Shown here one piece after another: positions 1-11,085 of a DNA stretch of 64,000 nucleotides; positions within the stretch are counted from its first letter, which is position 1; the number at the start of each line of letters is the position of its first letter. The stretch is from CAWGMT01 sp963823675. Lineage in GTDB: Bacteria > Planctomycetota > Planctomycetia > Isosphaerales > Isosphaeraceae. A program made the position numbers and the translations under genes. The notes below the pieces were generated by a model. The model saw only the letters and a list, made by a program, of their open reading frames with translations, did not search any database and was not told where the DNA came from. The DNA lies in the NCBI GenBank assembly GCA_963823675.1, contig CAWGMT010000006.1:62001-126000 (forward strand), in the 5' to 3' direction.

Positions 1-2851
1 ATGTAACGGCCAAGGGTGTCTCGCAGGCCGTTTGGGCCAGAGGCGTACACCACGAGTTCCACGGGCTTGCTCAGTGCGAACGGCCTGGCCGGCGTCAGCG
101 TGACGATGTTGATGGCCGGATTGTACGAGGCCGACTTGAGGTTGATCACCCCCGCGTTCTTGGCCGTGTACGATCCGCCCTTGCCGGGCGTCGCCAGGTG
201 ATACGTGCTGGTCCGGTCGGCCTCGGCCGTGTTGACGGCGCCGCTGAAGATCACCACGACCTCGGACACTTGGTGCTTCTTGTTCAATAGATCTTGGGCA
301 GATGTCACGGTGACGACAGGCGCCGGCCTGCCGACGACCGTAATGGTTCCGGCTGGGCTCGGGCTGCTCATGTCGCCGTACTGGTTGACTATCTGAATGC
401 GATACGTACGCGATCCGATGGCGAGTGGTCCTGGCACCTGAACCACGTACGCACCCGACCTATTCGCATGGGTCGTGGCCAGAATCTCTCCGCTCTGATT
501 CGTGAGCTGGACGGTCGCGTCGGGGAGAGTGGTTCCGACGAGGTGAGGGCTAGTCGAGTAAGTCGTCTCGCCGCCCGGGCTGCCGTTGCTATCGCCCGCG
601 AAGAGAGTGGGGGCACTGGGCGTGGCCGGCGGGGCCACGATCGTCAGCGAACAGGCTGGGCTTGGGCTGCTGACGTCGCCGTACTGGTTGACGGTCTGAG
701 TGCTGTACTCGTAGGTCCCGGTCCGGAGCGGGCCGGCGAGCGGGATGACGTAGACACCGGAGCCACTGGCCGTGGCCGTGCCGATGACCTTGTCATTCGC
801 ATCGAGCAACTGCACGGTCGCACCGGCGAAGGCCGTTCCGGTGAGGCTCGGATTCGTGATGTCCGTGATGCCGTCCCCCGGGTTCCCACTGTCGCCGCCG
901 GGCAACAATGCTGGCGCACTGGGAGCCGGCGGTGGGGCGACGATCGTCAGCGAAAACGCAGCGCTCGGGTTACTGACATCGCCATACTGGTCGATCGTAT
1001 CAACGCTGTACTCGTAGGTTTGGGGCGCCAGCGGCGATCCAGGGATGGCGATGACGTAGTTCCCCGAGCCGTCCGCCATTGTCATGGCAATCACGTTGTC
1101 CTGGGAATCGAGCAACTGGACGGTCGCGCCAGCGAAGGCTGTCCCTGTCAGGCTCGGATCGGCGTCATCGGTGATGCCGTCGCCCGGTGTGCCGCTGTCG
1201 TCAGCCGGTAAGAGCGTAGGGTCGCTGGGAGTGACCGGAGGTGCGACGATCGTAAGATAGAGCGGAAAGCTGGCAGCGGTTGACCCCGTGGCATCGGTGG
1301 CGAAGACGCTCAGCGTGTAATCGCCGGGAGCGAGTGCGTTCTCCACCGAGACGACGTAGTTGCCGTTGGCGTCCGACGTGGTCGTGCCGATGACTTGGGT
1401 CCCGTTTACAAGCGAGACCGTCTCACTGCCATCGACCGAGCCAAAAAAGGCGGGGGTGGAGTCGTCGGTAATGCCGTCGCCCGGCGTGCCGCTGTCGTCG
1501 TTTGGTTCGAGCTGGGGCGCGTTGAACTCGATCGGCGGAGGGGTCGTGCTGATCGTGACCTGGGCTTGATTGATCGGCCCGACAGTCGCGTTGGTGGGCG
1601 ACGAGAGCGTGATCGAAAAGGTCCCGCCGGGACTTGTCGAGCTTCCTAACAGGATCGGCACAACGATCTGCTCGTAGAACTGGCCGGGGGCGAAGTTCAG
1701 CACGCCGCTCGTCGCGGTATAGTTGGTACCCGCCAGGGCCGTGCCGTCGGCCGTGGCGTAGTCGACCGAGACCTGCTGGTCGCTATTCATGCTGCGCGCG
1801 ACGTCAATGGCGATGGTGCCGTCGGTCCAATTAACGGCCGCGCCGGACTGCAGAAAGCCGATCTGCGCGGGCATGGGCGTCAGGTCGGTCGTCGTCGTTG
1901 GGTCAAATGCCGTCGTCGTGTACGAGAACGATTGCGACTGGCCGTTGATGACCGCGTTATCGATCTGGACGTTGTAGACGACCTGCTGGCCGGGTTGCGG
2001 CGGCGTGGCGTCGGGCATGTCCCAGACGATTGCCTGGCCGCCGTAATCGAGCCCGCTATTGCTGAGGATGTCAATCTGCTGGGGAATGCCGTTCTCGGTG
2101 ACGGCGACCGTCGCGTTGGTGAAATCGGAGCCATACGGCGCCTGCAGCGACCAGCGATCGGGTATCAGCGAATCCGGGACAAAGCCCGCCGGGGGCCAGG
2201 CGATGGTCGACACGTCGGGGACAGGCGTCGCTTGCGGCTGAACGACCCAGAGCGAATCGGATTCCCCAGGGATATCCCCGACGCTCATCGTCTGGGTCGG
2301 CGGATCAAGGATCCAGCGGCGGTGACCTACGATCGTGTTGTTGTCCCCGGGGTCCATCATATAGAGGTCGATCGCGCTCGTGCCTGAGGCCCCCAGAGCG
2401 AGGTTAGACTGACTGGCCGCGTCGGCGCCCGCGGCCGTGTAATCGATCCAGGTTGATGGCGGGTCGTGACTGAGCTGCTGGTTTGCCGCCGTCATGAGTG
2501 CGTCTTGCTGGTCCTCGGCGTTTTCGGTCGGGTCGAGCGTGACGCCGCCGGGAAGGCCGGCCATCCAGCGGTAGGCGTTGATGCGCGCGGTAATCGCAGC
2601 CAGGTAGTCAGGCCCGAGTGTGCCCGCGTCGCCAGTGGCGACGTCGCCGTTCCACTCCGTGCAACATTCGCGGGGGGCAAGAATACGTTCTGGTAAAACC
2701 AATTTGCTTGTCCGAGGTCCAGGCCGGGCGGGACGCCCCCGCTGGCGAGCAGCCCGCGGAGCTCCAGGGCTTCGACCGTCAATCGGGTGCGGCGACGTGA
2801 TCGGCACGGGTGCGATATCGTGGAGGACGCAGCGGTCGCCTTGAGCTTCAT
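1..2851 (-). CDS. CAP / Calx-beta / Ig-like surface protein (partial, one frame break)
   Basis: Giant exported protein whose 3' end lies outside the window. Start ATG is at 2851. The N-terminus has an Arg-rich stretch and the leader VEALELRGLLAS. After about 55 residues the frame breaks at a run of six G on the + strand (2672-2677); shifting the frame restores an open reading frame to position 1. Domains in order: a CAP/SCP-like domain (ARINAYRWMAG, QLSHDPP, VGHRRWILDP; about 2620-2300), a Calx-beta repeat (DYATADGTALAGTNY; about 1780-1570), four Ig-like repeats opening with DDSGTPGDGITDD-type linkers (about 1540-330), then a C-terminal module (NKKHQVSEVVVIF to the edge) that is almost identical to the end of the next gene. 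CAP domains are widespread in secreted proteins; the exact role here is unknown. Probably cell-surface adhesion or matrix (inference). Confidence 0.8.
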
Positions 2852-2884
2852 GGGTTCAGCGCCTTGTCAATTTGAATTTCAGAA

Positions 2885-3007
2885 GTTGGAGTCCCGGCTT
2901 CAGTCGGTCCCTAAAGTCCTAGTTCACTCAGCTCCGGACCGGCTGAAGCCGGGACTCCAACCCGGACCCATCCGCAGTTCAGTTGGAGTCCCGGCTTGAG
3001 TCGGTCC
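2885..3007. repeat. three copies of a palindromic intergenic repeat (family 1)
   Basis: Three 26-nt copies in alternating orientation at 2885-2910, 2936-2961 and 2982-3007. The core is an imperfect palindrome CCGGCTgaAGCCGG flanked by GTTGGAGTCC / GGTCC. The same element occurs at 11282-11307 and 19040-19065. The cluster fills the gap between the two giant surface-protein genes. It could act as a transcription or mRNA-end hairpin; function is not shown. Confidence 0.8.
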
Positions 3008-3096
3008 TTTTGAGCCTGATGCGTATCGTCAACGATGATGGAAGTGGCATCGCTTCGCCGGACGAGCCTTCCATCGTACGAAACCGAACCGGCGAA

Positions 3097-6000
3097 TCAA
3101 TCTCGCAAGAGACCGAGCGAACGTCGCCTTGGGATCAGACTGTCCTGCTCGAGCAGGGCGTTGACCGCGGCCGGGGTCGGCGCCGTCCGTGTGTTCGTTT
3201 CCGGCGAAACCTCGATATGGATCACCGGGCCCGGCGTGGGGAAGACCACGGCGTTCTTGCCGCCATTGATGAAGCGTCCGTGAGTGTCTTGCAGGCCGTT
3301 GGGGCCGGAGGCATACACGACAAGCTCCACGGGCTTGGTCGAAGCAAACGGCTTGGCTGGCGTCAGCGTGACCATGTTGATCGCCGGATTGTACGAGGCC
3401 GACTTGAGGTTGATCACGACGGCGTTTTTGGCCGTGTACGAACCGCCCTTGCCGGGCGTCGCCAGGTGATACGTGCTAGTCCGGTCGGCCTCGGCGGCGT
3501 TGACGGCACTGCTGAAGATCACCACGACTTCGGTCACCTGGTGCTTTTTGTTCAAACTATCTTGAGTGTACGTCACGGTGACGACAGGCGGCAGGCTGGC
3601 TGACGACTATGATGGTTCGGGTCGGGCTCGGGTTGCTGACGTCGCCGTATTGGTTGACGACCTCGACGCTATACGGGTGCAGTCCGACGCCGAGTGGTCC
3701 TGGCGCCTGAATCTTGTAGCTGCCCGCGCTCGTCGTCTGGGTCCTGGCCACGACCGTCTCTTTCGCATTGAGAAGCTCGACGGTCGCATCAGCGATGGTC
3801 ATCCCGACAACATAGGGGCTAGTTACGGTGGTCGTCTCCGCGCCGGGGCTGCCGTTGCTATCGCTGGGCCAGAGCGTCGGTGCGCTGGGCGTGGGTGGCG
3901 GAGCGACGATCGTGAGAGTGAACGGGTTGCTGGCGGCGCTGGAGCCACTTGCATCGCTCGCCACGACCGTGAACGTATAAGCGCCCGGGCTGAGAGGAGC
4001 GCCAGGCACGGCGAACGTGTAGTTCCCGCTCGCGTCGGCCGTAGTCGTAGCGACGACCGCGTTCGCGCCGCTCTGAAGCTGGACGGTCGCGTTCGCCTGT
4101 GTCGTGCCGATAAGGCTGGGGCTGGCGTCGTCGGTGATTCCGTCGCCCTTGATGCCGCTGTCGTCGGCCGGCAATAGCGCGGGCGGAGGCGGCTCCGATG
4201 GCGGGGCCGTCGTTTGGACCTCGGTCGTGGCCTGCGCGGTTGTCGGCGTCGGCTGAACGAGGCCGGCATAGTCCGTGGCGATGCTGTAGAAACCGTAGGT
4301 GTGGCCGGCTTGGCCGGTGTAGCTCGCCGACGTCGAGACGGTGTCCGGCTGCCAAAGCGTAAACGGCCCTCCATCGATGGAGACATAGACGTTGTAGAAC
4401 GCGATGCCGGAACCGCCCGAGTTGCCGGTGCCAGACCAGCTCACGTTAAAGGTGGCCTGCGAGGTCGCGGTGAGCGCCGCGACCATGCTCATCGGCGGTA
4501 GCGTGTCCACCTCGACCGGCGCATCGTCGGACGGCGCGCTTGTGTTTCCCGCGCTGTCGGTGGCAATGGCAGTGAAGTCATATGCACCGTCTTCGGGCGC
4601 TTCGTACGGTAGGCTCCATGCGCCTTCCGCGCCGGCGACGACGCTGCCCACAGCGCTCGCGCCGTTGTAAACCTCGACTGTGCTGCCCGCTTCGGCATAG
4701 CCGCTCAACGTCAGTGTCGCGGCGTTGCTGATTGTTGTACCCATGAGCTGCGAGACATCCGGGGACACTTGTATTGTCGGCGGCACCGACACCTGGAGCG
4801 TCCCGATCGCGCCCTGCGGCGCGGGGCTTCCCGAAAGATCGGTGACCGGCGACCCACCGACCGTAACTGTGTAGTTGCCGGGCGCGTGCAGCATACCAGT
4901 TGCCGGCCGGAGGCGTGATCTGGTAAGTAACCAGAATCGTCGTGGCGTCACCCAATGCGTCGGTGCTGCCCAGACGCTGCGTGCCGATTTCCAGCGCGGT
5001 GACCGCGGGCCCATTCGGCGGCTTGACCTGTACTGAGCTTCCAGCCAGGCTAGCGAGCGACACCATGGCCGGGTCCTGGTAGACGACGCTGAAGGTATAT
5101 GGCGTCTCCCAGTCTGCGTTCTCCGCGCTGATGTCCGGCGCAAGCACGCTCACGACGGGTGCTGAGGTCGCCCCGGAGGGACTGGCTGGATAGACGCTCG
5201 CGGCGTCGTAAGCGAATGCGGAACTCCCGTCGGTGCTCGTGACGACCACGCTGACCGAGTAAATCCCCGTCGTCGCGTAGGTGTCGCTGCCGGTGATCTG
5301 GAAGCCGCCGCCGGGCAGTGCCGAGACCGTTCCCAGCGTGAAGTTCCCGTCGCCCCAGGCAATGTAAGCGTTGTAGATCCCGGGGTTCGTGTTGCCCGAG
5401 GCGTCGAGGAAAGTGCCCACAACGCCGCTGAAGCTGGTACCGGCCTGGGCGTAAACGGCTTGGCCGGCGACGGTGAGGTTCTCGGCACCGGACGAGCTGT
5501 TTGCCGGGTTGACCAGGATGATCGACGGGGGCGGATCGCCGTTGCCCGGGTTGTTGCTGACGCCCGCCAGGGGGCTTGACCCCAACCGTTCCAGCGACTG
5601 ATAGAGCTGCCCCCCAACATAGTTGCTCGCCGGCTTCATGTTGGCCTTGAAAAACGCCGAGGTCCCCTCCTGGACCGCTGTGTTTAGCAGGAGCGCCCCA
5701 AGCGGCCCGATTGGGGTCATGACGCCGCCAGCCGTCACGGCCGTGCCGACCCCGAGCTCGAGCCCTTGCTGGATCGAGTCGCTGAAGGTCTCCTTGAACG
5801 ACTCTTCGTTTTGCTGGGATGGCGGCTGGCTCGCCAGGTACGCAAGTAGACCGATGTCTTCTGCCAGCGGGAGGATTTTCGCGACATTGCCGACTTTCTC
5901 CGCAATTTCCCCGAGGTCCTTAAGCGCCGCCTGTGTGAACGCATCGGGGTCTTTGAGGTCCTGCTCGACTAGGCCCTTGATGTACTCTGCCGTCTGATCG

Positions 6001-8828
6001 GCGAAGTTTGCCGCTTTGTCGAAGAGCTGCGAGAGGAGCGGTAGAGAGGGCACGACCGTGATCTGGACGCCGCCTGAAAGGAGTGTGCCGGAGGACGCCT
6101 CGAGCGTCGCTGGGCCAGCCTGGTTCGGGGCCGTGACCGTCGCCATCCCGTTGCCGCCCTCCACACTGGCATATGCGTATCGCTTGTCGTTGACGTCGAT
6201 CGTTACGGTCTCGTCGAAGCCGGGGTCGGGATTGCCGGATGGGCCAAGGGCCTCTACCTCCACGGGAATGGTGCCGTCCTCAGGGACAGTCGTGTCATAC
6301 TGCGGGACCTCCAAGACAAGCTTGACGGCAACGTTCACCTGGAAGGTTCCCACGCTTCCCTGCAGGGCCTGACCGCCGGAGGTACCGGTCACCGGCGACC
6401 CGACCAGGTTGACCGAGTAGGTGCCCATCGGCGCGTGGCTCCAATCCCCATTGGGAGGCGTGATCTGGTAGTTGGCCGCGATCGTCGAGGCGTCGCCGCT
6501 GCCGTCCGAAGCGCCCGACGGCTGCGTGGAGACGAGCGTGGCTGTGATCACCTCGTCATAGGCAGGAACCACCTGCACGATCGCGCCCGAAACCGACGAC
6601 CCCGAGATCAGCCCGCTGCTGTTCTGGAACACCAAACTAAAGTTGTACGGCACTTCCGCGGCCGCATTGGAATCGGTGACATTCGGGGCGTCGAGCGTGA
6701 CGGAGAGCGGGTCGGTGGTAACACTGACCTCCGACGTCGTCGCACTAGCGGTCTGGCCGTCGGGGCCCGTGATGTAAACCGTCACTTCGTAGGTGCCGGC
6801 TGTGGCGTACGTGTGCGAGCCTTCGACCTGGATGTAGCCCGTCGAACGAATCCAGCGTCAGGTCCGTGTCCGTATCCCATGACGGGCTATCGCCCCAGTT
6901 GATCTGGGCGTGATAGTCGCTCAGGGTCTTGTCCGTTTGGAGGTTGTACGACCCGTAAACTTCAGCGACGGGGTTCAGGGCGAAGCCTACGCCGGTGAAG
7001 GCATAGAGCTGGGAGGGGTCATTAGCTTCGCCGATGTTGTCGAAAAGAGCCAACTCCACATCGCCCAGCGGCTGGGAGCCCGAGTAAGACTTGGGGACAT
7101 CGGGTGGAATCGACGCCGCGTCGGGCATCGGTGTGACGACAACCCGGCTGGTGGTCGCGCTGGCGGTCTGGCCATCCGGGCCCGTAATATAAACCGTGAC
7201 ATCGTATGTGCTCGACGCCTGGTAGTTATGCGAACCTTTGACCAGCACGTAGCCGTTCGAGGGGTCCAGCGTCAGCTCCGTGTCCGTATCCCATGACGGA
7301 CTGTCCCCCCAGTTGATCTGGGCGTGATAGTCGCTCAGGGTCTTGTCCGTTAGGAGGTTGTACGACCCGTAAACTTCAGCGACGGGGTTCAGGGCGAAGC
7401 CTACGCCGGTGAAGGCATAGAGGTAGGAGGGATCATTAGGCACTCCGATGTTGTTGTAGAGAGCCAGCCCCACGTCGCCCAGCGGCTGGGAGCCCGAGTA
7501 AGACTTGGGGACATCGGGTGGAATCGACGCCGCGTCGGGCATCGGTGTGACGACAACCCGGCTGGTGGTCGCGCTGGCGGTCTGGCCATCCGGGCCCGTA
7601 ATATAAACCGTGACATCGTATGTGCTCGACGCCTGGTAGTTATGCGAACCTTTGACCAGCACGTAGCCGTTCGAGGGGTCCAGCGTCAGCTCCGTGTTCG
7701 TATCCCATGACGGACTGTCCCCCCAGTTGATCTGGGCGTGATAGTCGCTCAGGGTCTTGTCCGTTTGGAGGTTGTACGACCCGTAAACTTCAGCGACGGG
7801 GTTCAGGGCGAAGCCTACGCCGGTGAAGGCATAGAGCTGGGAGGGGTCATTAGCTTCGCCGATGTTGTCGAAAAGAGCCAACTCCACATCGCCCAGCGGC
7901 TGGGAGCCCGAGTAAGACTTGGGGACATCGGGTGGAATCGACGCCGCGTCGGGCATCGGTGTGACGACAACCCGGCTGGTGGTCGCGCTGGCGGTCTGGC
8001 CATCCGGGCCCGTAATATAAACCGTGACATCGTATGTGCTCGACGCCTGGTAGTTATGCGAACCTTTGACCAGCACGTAGCCGTTCGAGGGATCCAGCGT
8101 CAGCTCCGTGTCCGTATCCCATGACGGACTGTCCCCCCAGTTGATCTGGGCGTGATAGTCGCTCAGGGTCTTGTCCGTTAGGAGGTTGTACGACCCGTAA
8201 ACTTCAGCGACGGGGTTCAGGGCGAAGCCCACGCCCGTGAACGCATAGAGGTATGACGGATCATTAGCCACGCCGATGTTGTTGAAAAAAGCCAGCCCTA
8301 CGTCGCCCAGCGCCTGGGAGCCCGGTAGGACCCGGGGACGTCGGGTGGAATCGACGCCGCGTCGGGCATCGGTGTGACGACAACCCGGCTGGTGGTCGCG
8401 CTGGCGGTCTGGCCTCCAGGACCGATCACATCGACCGAGACGTCGTATGTTCCTCTCGCAGCGTAAATGTGGGATCCTTTGACCAACACATTTCCATTAC
8501 TCGGATCCACCGTCAGCTTGGCTGCGGAGGACCCGCCTCCGTCCCCCCAGTCAATCTGCACGCTATAATCGGCCGGATTGTCGTCGGTCTGGCCGTTGTA
8601 TGACCCTGATATTTCGGCGACGGGATTCAGGGCGAAGCCTACGCCGGTGAAGGCATCGAGGTAGGAGGGATCGTTAGCCACGCCGATGTTGTCAAAGATT
8701 GCGATCGACAACAGCCTACGGTTCTCCAGGGCTTCGAGTGCCGGTCGGCCCGCGTGCGAACAGTGGTGCGATCGCTTTTGGCTTGCGCGAGCGCACCTTT
8801 TCCGTGAAGTCGAAAGTCGGACGAGCAT
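3097..8828 (-). CDS. giant PKD / Ig-repeat surface protein (four frame breaks)
   Basis: About 1,900 residues once four frame breaks (near 8316, 6848, 4893 and 3595) are bridged; each is placed by comparison with an internal repeat or paralogue. The best start is ATG 8828, nine bases after GGAG; ATG 8834 and an upstream start at 9053 are alternatives. The N-terminus carries the LEPR-like motif LEALENRRLLS. Then come five PKD-like units of about 138 residues (core WGDSPSWDT ... GSHNY ... TYDVTVYITGPDGQ), a second PKD/Ig-like region, an alpha-helical segment of about 150 residues (about 6040-5610), another WGDGNF PKD unit, several Ig-like domains with a DDSGIKGDGITDD linker, and a C-terminal module shared with the gene at 1-2851. 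Likely an extracellular adhesin or matrix protein (inference). The last codons read RRRSLGLLRD. Confidence 0.8.
6850..8695 (-). repeat. tandem 414-bp PKD repeat with 828-bp higher-order period
   Basis: Within the PKD protein the DNA repeats every 414 bp (138 codons). Identical out-of-frame peptides recur at 6987, 7401 and 7815 (differences of 414), confirming near identity at DNA level. Units alternate between an A type (ELALFDNIGEANDPSQL, NLQTDK) and a B type (GLALYNNIGVPNDPSYL, NLLTDK), so 6910-7296 and 7738-8124 match almost perfectly at 828 bp spacing. The first unit (about 8695-8300) is diverged, and the last one changes sequence halfway. Confidence 0.9.
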
Positions 8829-9183
8829 GATCATGATCTCCGGACAACAGGATCCCGATGCATTCTGTTCGCGCGAGGGTGGTCTCAGCGTTCGCTGCTC
8901 TCGCCGGGTGGCCCTTAGACAACGCTGGGGATTCGGCTCCAGACGCTCAAAGGAGAAGGCGATCGAAGTGCGCGACGTTCTTGACCTGCCTGCAGCTTTC
9001 CCGGTTAAGCAATTCCTTGCCTTCCGCTGGCTTCGGCGAAATGAGAGGGCCAACAGAAAGAACTCGATGTCATTTCACACTCGCCGGCCGTTCTGGCCAT
9101 GGTGTATGCCTCCTCCGTTGGCGAAGGATAGTCGGAGGACGCGGTACGGTTCCTGGATAACGCCGGCGGTCATTTCTCACCAT
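8829..9183. other. intergenic stretch, no gene seen
   Basis: About 355 bases between the start of the PKD protein and the stop of the next gene. If the PKD protein used the upstream start at 9053 it would contain an Arg-rich extension, but no ribosome binding site supports that. I see no RNA gene or repeat. Confidence 0.5.
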
Positions 9184-10017
9184 TCAGCCCATTGTCGGGC
9201 TCACACTGGTTTCCACGCCGATCGGGATCATCCTGTCCTGGGGAACGATGCTCGCGAGCTCGCCGATCGAGGGATTCAATTGCGTCTCGGTCCAGACCGC
9301 GAACTGATAGTTGTGGAGCGACAGCCCCGCCGAGGGGAGCTGACTCGGGTCAAGCAACACCCGCACGACCGATGCCTCCACCTGGATGTTGCGGGGAACA
9401 ATCGCTTGGGTGACGCCGGTGATTCGGTTGGTGATCGTCCCCGAATAGGTCGAGCCATTCGGCCCGATCGCCAACGTCACGAGGGCGTCCGCCGTGATCC
9501 ACGGCTTGCTGGGCAGAATCGGCGGGAGCGAGCTGCCCGCGCCGCGGTTGATGCCGAAGACGACGTAATCGGTCCCATCATAGTTCGTGAACGGACCGCG
9601 CATGATGGCGGCAAGCTCGATCTGGTTCTTCTTGAGCACGACCGCGCCGGCGGCTTGCGGGGCGACGCGGTCGTGGACGCCGCCCGTGTAGGTGCCCAGG
9701 AGGTAAGGTGGCACTTCCACAACTCCCCCCGGCGCGGAAAGCTCGATGGTGCTCCCGAAACGCTCGGCCGTGATGCGCCCCCTCTCGCTATTGGCCAGGG
9801 CCACCCATTCGTGTCCCGCACCACCAAACATGGCACTGATGATCGCCTGCACCGCACCTGGGTTGGTGACGATCTGCGTCACCGGTCGTTGCGTGTCGAG
9901 CGCGGCGGCAGGCATGTGCGACGGCTTCAGCCCCGCAGCGCTCGACAAGGCGCGCCCCTCCAGTGGCTCAAAGCTGGGACTTGTGTGATTCCGCTGCCGT
10001 TTTGGGATCCGGTTCAT
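9184..10017 (-). CDS. LEPR-motif exported protein of unknown function (probable separate gene)
   Basis: The distal part of the preceding ORF looks like an independent 277-residue gene. ATG 10017 is preceded by AGAGGAG nine bases upstream, and the encoded N-terminus MNRIPKRQRNHTSPSFEPLEGRALSS has the basic stretch followed by a LE-x-R-x-L leader that elsewhere in this window occurs only at true N-termini. The rest (IISAMFGGAGHEWVALANS, YLLGTYTGGVHDRVAP, YDGTDYVVFGINRG) is rich in beta strand and Gly/Thr and matches no family I recognise. It is likely exported with, or after, the transglutaminase. The alternative is a genuine C-terminal domain of that enzyme. Confidence 0.6.
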   Translation of the reverse strand: MNRIPKRQRNHTSPSFEPLEGRALSSAAGLKPSHMPAAALDTQRPVTQIVTNPGAVQAIISAMFGGAGHEWVALANSERGRITAERFGSTIELSAPGGVVEVPPYLLGTYTGGVHDRVAPQAAGAVVLKKNQIELAAIMRGPFTNYDGTDYVVFGINRGAGSSLPPILPSKPWITADALVTLAIGPNGSTYSGTITNRITGVTQAIVPRNIQVEASVVRVLLDPSQLPSAGLSLHNYQFAVWTETQLNPSIGELASIVPQDRMIPIGVETSVSPTMG

Positions 10018-11079
10018 CGGTATGAAACTCCTCTGGTAGCGACTTGAACCGGCGGATTTCGCCGGATCAAGGCGACGGAAGGTTCTGCGATTTTCGACGC
10101 CATACGGGGAAAACCATTTTCCGTCGCGATATTCCCAGTCCGGCATCTTCGATTGGCCGTCCTCAATGAGCCAGATGACGTAGTTCTGGAAGTCGTTGTT
10201 GTTCTGGATGAGTTGGGCGGGTATGTAATACGCCTTCTGGCCCATGCCGGGGTCGATTTCGACCCAGCCCGAGCCGGGAAGGTAGATCTCGGCCCAGGTA
10301 TGCTGGTTTTGGTAATCCGGCCGGATTTTGTGGAGGTCTCCCACGCCGTCGGGGGTGTTCAAGTTCAATCCGACGACGACTCGCGTCGGAATCCCGGCTC
10401 GCGTACACATTGCTTCGAACAACGCCATCTGATGGCCGCAGTGCCCTCGCTCATGCCTCATGGTCGCGGCCAGATCGTCGGGATAATAAGGGACGGAGGC
10501 GTCGTACTGGATGTGGCCTGTGATCCACTTGCAGAATTCCAGTGCCGCTTGGGCTGGGGGATGGGCTTTCTTGATCTTGTCGGCGACGGCGGCGAGCTCG
10601 ACGGTCGGATGTCGCGGGGCCCAAACAGTTCGATCATAGTTGATGCCATAGTCCGCCCACTTCGCGGTGGACATTGTGGGATCGAACGTACGATCCGCCG
10701 AGCGAACTCGAAACCGACTCTCGAAGTCGAACTTCCTGCCGGCATCGAGCCCCTGGCGAAATTCCCACAACACGTGTTGCGATGCCTTGGCTCCGAGGTG
10801 TTCGACACGGCCGGTCTCCGGACGATAGGTGATTGCCGATGCGCCGAGCGTCCTCTCCAGGCCGTCCCAGGGGCGGGCATTGGGCAATGCGTGCCAGACC
10901 GCCAATCGGGTAAGTTTCTTGCCGTGACCGGGAACCGTGAAGGTGGTGGAAATGGTGACCTCGTAAACAACGGGGTTCGCGACCGCGATCTCGGGCGGCA
11001 CGCGCTGGCCGTGGGCGTTCGCGGAGAGGATCATCCACAACGCCAGCGTCGCGACCGTGCTGCACTTCTTCGTTTTCAT
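9184..11079 (-). CDS. transglutaminase-like exported protein, read in frame into a LEPR-motif protein
   Basis: Continuous ORF of about 630 residues. ATG 11079 is preferred over 11085 because GGAAG then lies six bases upstream. Signal peptide KKCSTVATLALWMILSANAHG. The first 345 residues form a transglutaminase-like protein: the nucleophile Cys is in RGHCGHQ (about residue 216 from the first Met), His in NQHTWAEIYLPGSGW (about 262) and Asp in VEIDP (about 279), matching the Cys-His-Asp triad order of the transglutaminase-core superfamily. From residue 357 a second protein starts (see 9184-10017). No stop separates them, so this is either a real fusion or a lost stop through one of the many indels here. 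Expected activity of the first part is amide transfer or proteolysis outside the cytoplasm (family knowledge). Confidence 0.8.
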   Translation of the reverse strand: MKTKKCSTVATLALWMILSANAHGQRVPPEIAVANPVVYEVTISTTFTVPGHGKKLTRLAVWHALPNARPWDGLERTLGASAITYRPETGRVEHLGAKASQHVLWEFRQGLDAGRKFDFESRFRVRSADRTFDPTMSTAKWADYGINYDRTVWAPRHPTVELAAVADKIKKAHPPAQAALEFCKWITGHIQYDASVPYYPDDLAATMRHERGHCGHQMALFEAMCTRAGIPTRVVVGLNLNTPDGVGDLHKIRPDYQNQHTWAEIYLPGSGWVEIDPGMGQKAYYIPAQLIQNNNDFQNYVIWLIEDGQSKMPDWEYRDGKWFSPYGVENRRTFRRLDPAKSAGSSRYQRSFIPMNRIPKRQRNHTSPSFEPLEGRALSSAAGLKPSHMPAAALDTQRPVTQIVTNPGAVQAIISAMFGGAGHEWVALANSERGRITAERFGSTIELSAPGGVVEVPPYLLGTYTGGVHDRVAPQAAGAVVLKKNQIELAAIMRGPFTNYDGTDYVVFGINRGAGSSLPPILPSKPWITADALVTLAIGPNGSTYSGTITNRITGVTQAIVPRNIQVEASVVRVLLDPSQLPSAGLSLHNYQFAVWTETQLNPSIGELASIVPQDRMIPIGVETSVSPTMG

Positions 11080-11085
11080 GGCCAT

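Noticed and set aside
8298..9053. Start of the PKD protein at 9053
   Set aside because: Adds 75 Arg/Ser-rich residues without a binding site; 8828 has GGAG at proper spacing and places the LEPR motif near the N-terminus as in the other proteins.
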